Source: JAFALX01 sp050734185 | GTDB taxonomy: Bacteria; Chloroflexota; Dormibacteria; Aeolococcales; Aeolococcaceae | Assembly: GCA_050734185.1 (NCBI GenBank) | Contig: JBOHUE010000157.1 | Coordinates: forward strand, 7,101-71,100 | DNA: 64,000 nt | Direction: 5' to 3' | Shown: positions 63,012-64,000 of the stretch, piece after piece | Layout of the letters: every line of letters begins with the position of its first letter | Position numbering within the stretch: the first letter of the stretch is position 1 | Program-made: the position numbers and the translations under genes | Notes under the pieces: generated by a model | Told to the model about the DNA's origin: nothing | The model's input: only the letters and a program-made list of their open reading frames with translations | Database searches by the model: none

Positions 63012-64000
63012 GGCCACACCATGATTGCGTCCGGCGGCAGATCGACGCAGCACGCAGCACCGGTGGCCGGCAGCGCGTCGCGGCCCTCGCGCACAGTCAG
63101 CTCGAGCCCGCTGATTGCAATCGTCGCCTCGCGGAACCCGCCCGCCTCGACCGCGTCGACGACCGTGGCGCTGTATCGACCGTGCTCGCTGAGCACGACG
63201 TCCTCTGCGCGAAGGGCCCACTCGACAGACGCACCCGGCTGCAGATCGCCCGTGGGCGCGGCAATGGCGACACCGCGGCACACGATGCAGCCCGGTCCCT
63301 GCACCGTCGCGAGGTTGCAGTTGGCGATACCGAGGAGCGATGCAACGGCCGCCGACGCCGGATGCGCAAAGACGTCCTGCGTGCGCCCGTGCTGCAGCGC
63401 GCGCCCGTCGCTGATGACCACCACCTCGTCGGCGAGCATCGCCGCCTCGTCCGGGTCGTGTGTCACCAGCACGGTGGCGATACCGGAGTCGCGCTGGATG
63501 CGGCGGAGGTCGCGCACCAGCCGGTGCCGCAGCGGAGCGTCGACGGCGCTGAACGGTTCATCGAGCAGCACGAGTGAGGGGGCGCGCGCAAGGGCTCGAG
63601 CGAGTGCGACGCGACGTTGCTGGCCGCCAGACAGCTCGTGCGGCAACCGGTCCGCAAGATCGGTGAGCTCGAGCCGCTGCAGCCACCACGCCGCGATCGC
63701 GGGGTCTGCGTTCGCCGCGAGCAGCACCTGCCGCCACACCGTGCGCCGCGGGAGCAGCGCCGAGTGCTGCGGGAGATAGCCGATGTCGCGCTCCTCGGCA
63801 GGCAGCTGATCGAGTGCGCGCGTCCCGAAGACGACGTCGGCGCGATCTGCCGGTGTGATGCCGGCGAGCAGGCGCAGCGTCATCGTCTTGCCCGAACCCG
63901 ACGGACCGAGCAACGCGAGACGAGCCGTCTGAGCGGCGTACTCGAGCTGCAGAGAGAATGTGGCGTGACGCTTCTCCAGCGCGAAGCGCAGCGTCGCCGG
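62954..64000 (-). CDS. Molybdate/sulfate-type ABC transporter ATPase (5' end outside window)
   Basis: The frame is open from the window edge (ATLRFALEKRHATFSLQLEY) with no start, so the first residues are missing. Walker A is LGPSGSGKTMT, the Q-loop GYLPQHSALLP, the signature LSGGQQRRVALARAL, Walker B LVLLDEPFSAVD and the switch VTHDPDEAAMLADEV. A C-terminal TOBE-like regulatory domain follows (about the last 110 residues), as in ModC/CysA importers. The frame has no stop before the antisense strand of tRNA-Pro, so the last residues, GREGEIRTRDLTVPNRAL, are the well-known read-through of a tRNA gene. Whether they are translated in vivo is unknown. Confidence 0.85.
   Translation of the reverse strand, partial: PATLRFALEKRHATFSLQLEYAAQTARLALLGPSGSGKTMTLRLLAGITPADRADVVFGTRALDQLPAEERDIGYLPQHSALLPRRTVWRQVLLAANADPAIAAWWLQRLELTDLADRLPHELSGGQQRRVALARALARAPSLVLLDEPFSAVDAPLRHRLVRDLRRIQRDSGIATVLVTHDPDEAAMLADEVVVISDGRALQHGRTQDVFAHPASAAVASLLGIANCNLATVQGPGCIVCRGVAIAAPTGDLQPGASVEWALRAEDVVLSEHGRYSATVVDAVEAGGFREATIAISGLELTVREGRDALPATGAACCVDLPPDAIMVWPGREGEIRTRDLTVPNRAL

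Overview
The window is high-GC (by eye about 65-67%), densely packed bacterial chromosome with many GTG starts and 4-base ATGA/GTGA overlaps between genes. Gene content (split methylmalonyl-CoA mutase, biotin-dependent acyl-CoA carboxyltransferase, EtfD-type Fe-S oxidoreductase, pdxST followed by an R3H ATPase and tmk, and secreted proteins with 'GWDIARG...GGLHPFGGAP' repeats) points to a Gram-positive-like Terrabacteria lineage such as Dormibacterota, Chloroflexota or Actinomycetota. No 16S rRNA or other decisive marker is present, so this placement is an inference.

Layout. (a) 1-18.1 kb is a surface-polysaccharide and cell-envelope region. It has a membrane protein cut by the window edge, nucleotide-sugar dehydrogenase, GT2 glycosyltransferase, epimerase, a Wzm/Wzt-type ABC exporter, a coiled-coil methyltransferase, four GT4-like glycosyltransferases and a glycosyltransferase-like protein, plus two large secreted repeat proteins: one with a beta-propeller, one with a CHAP domain. 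(b) 18.1-20 kb holds tRNA-Lys and an orphan VirD4/TraG-like coupling ATPase. (c) 20-34 kb is central metabolism: sucCD, an AI-2E-type permease, an acyltransferase, the propionyl/methylmalonyl-CoA module (carboxylase, mutase, epimerase), a membrane glycosyltransferase, and a beta-oxidation electron-transfer cluster (3-hydroxyacyl-CoA dehydrogenase, SCP2 protein, EtfD-like reductase, enoyl-CoA hydratase). (d) 34-49.2 kb is an accessory island with lower GC, looser packing, IS remnants and defence-like genes. These are an AvcD/DcdV-like dCTP deaminase with an overlapping 64-codon gene, a predicted PD-(D/E)XK nuclease, two tandem HNH endonucleases, a two-gene cassette lodged in a broken IS3 element, a frameshifted T5orf172 nuclease and a 1572-residue Hsp90-like-ATPase/DUF3883 protein. 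(e) 49.2-64 kb is chromosomal again: hydrolase, VOC protein, the pdxS-pdxT-GNAT-R3H ATPase-tmk-histidine kinase run, membrane glycosyltransferases, an SRPBCC protein, tRNA-Pro and a molybdate/sulfate-type ABC ATPase cut by the window edge.

The most unusual points are the defence island, in particular the deaminase plus small partner and the cassette inside the IS3 wreck; the shared uncharacterised ~42-residue repeats of the two secreted proteins; and at least two genes in which a Shine-Dalgarno-spaced ACG stands where ATG/GTG is expected.
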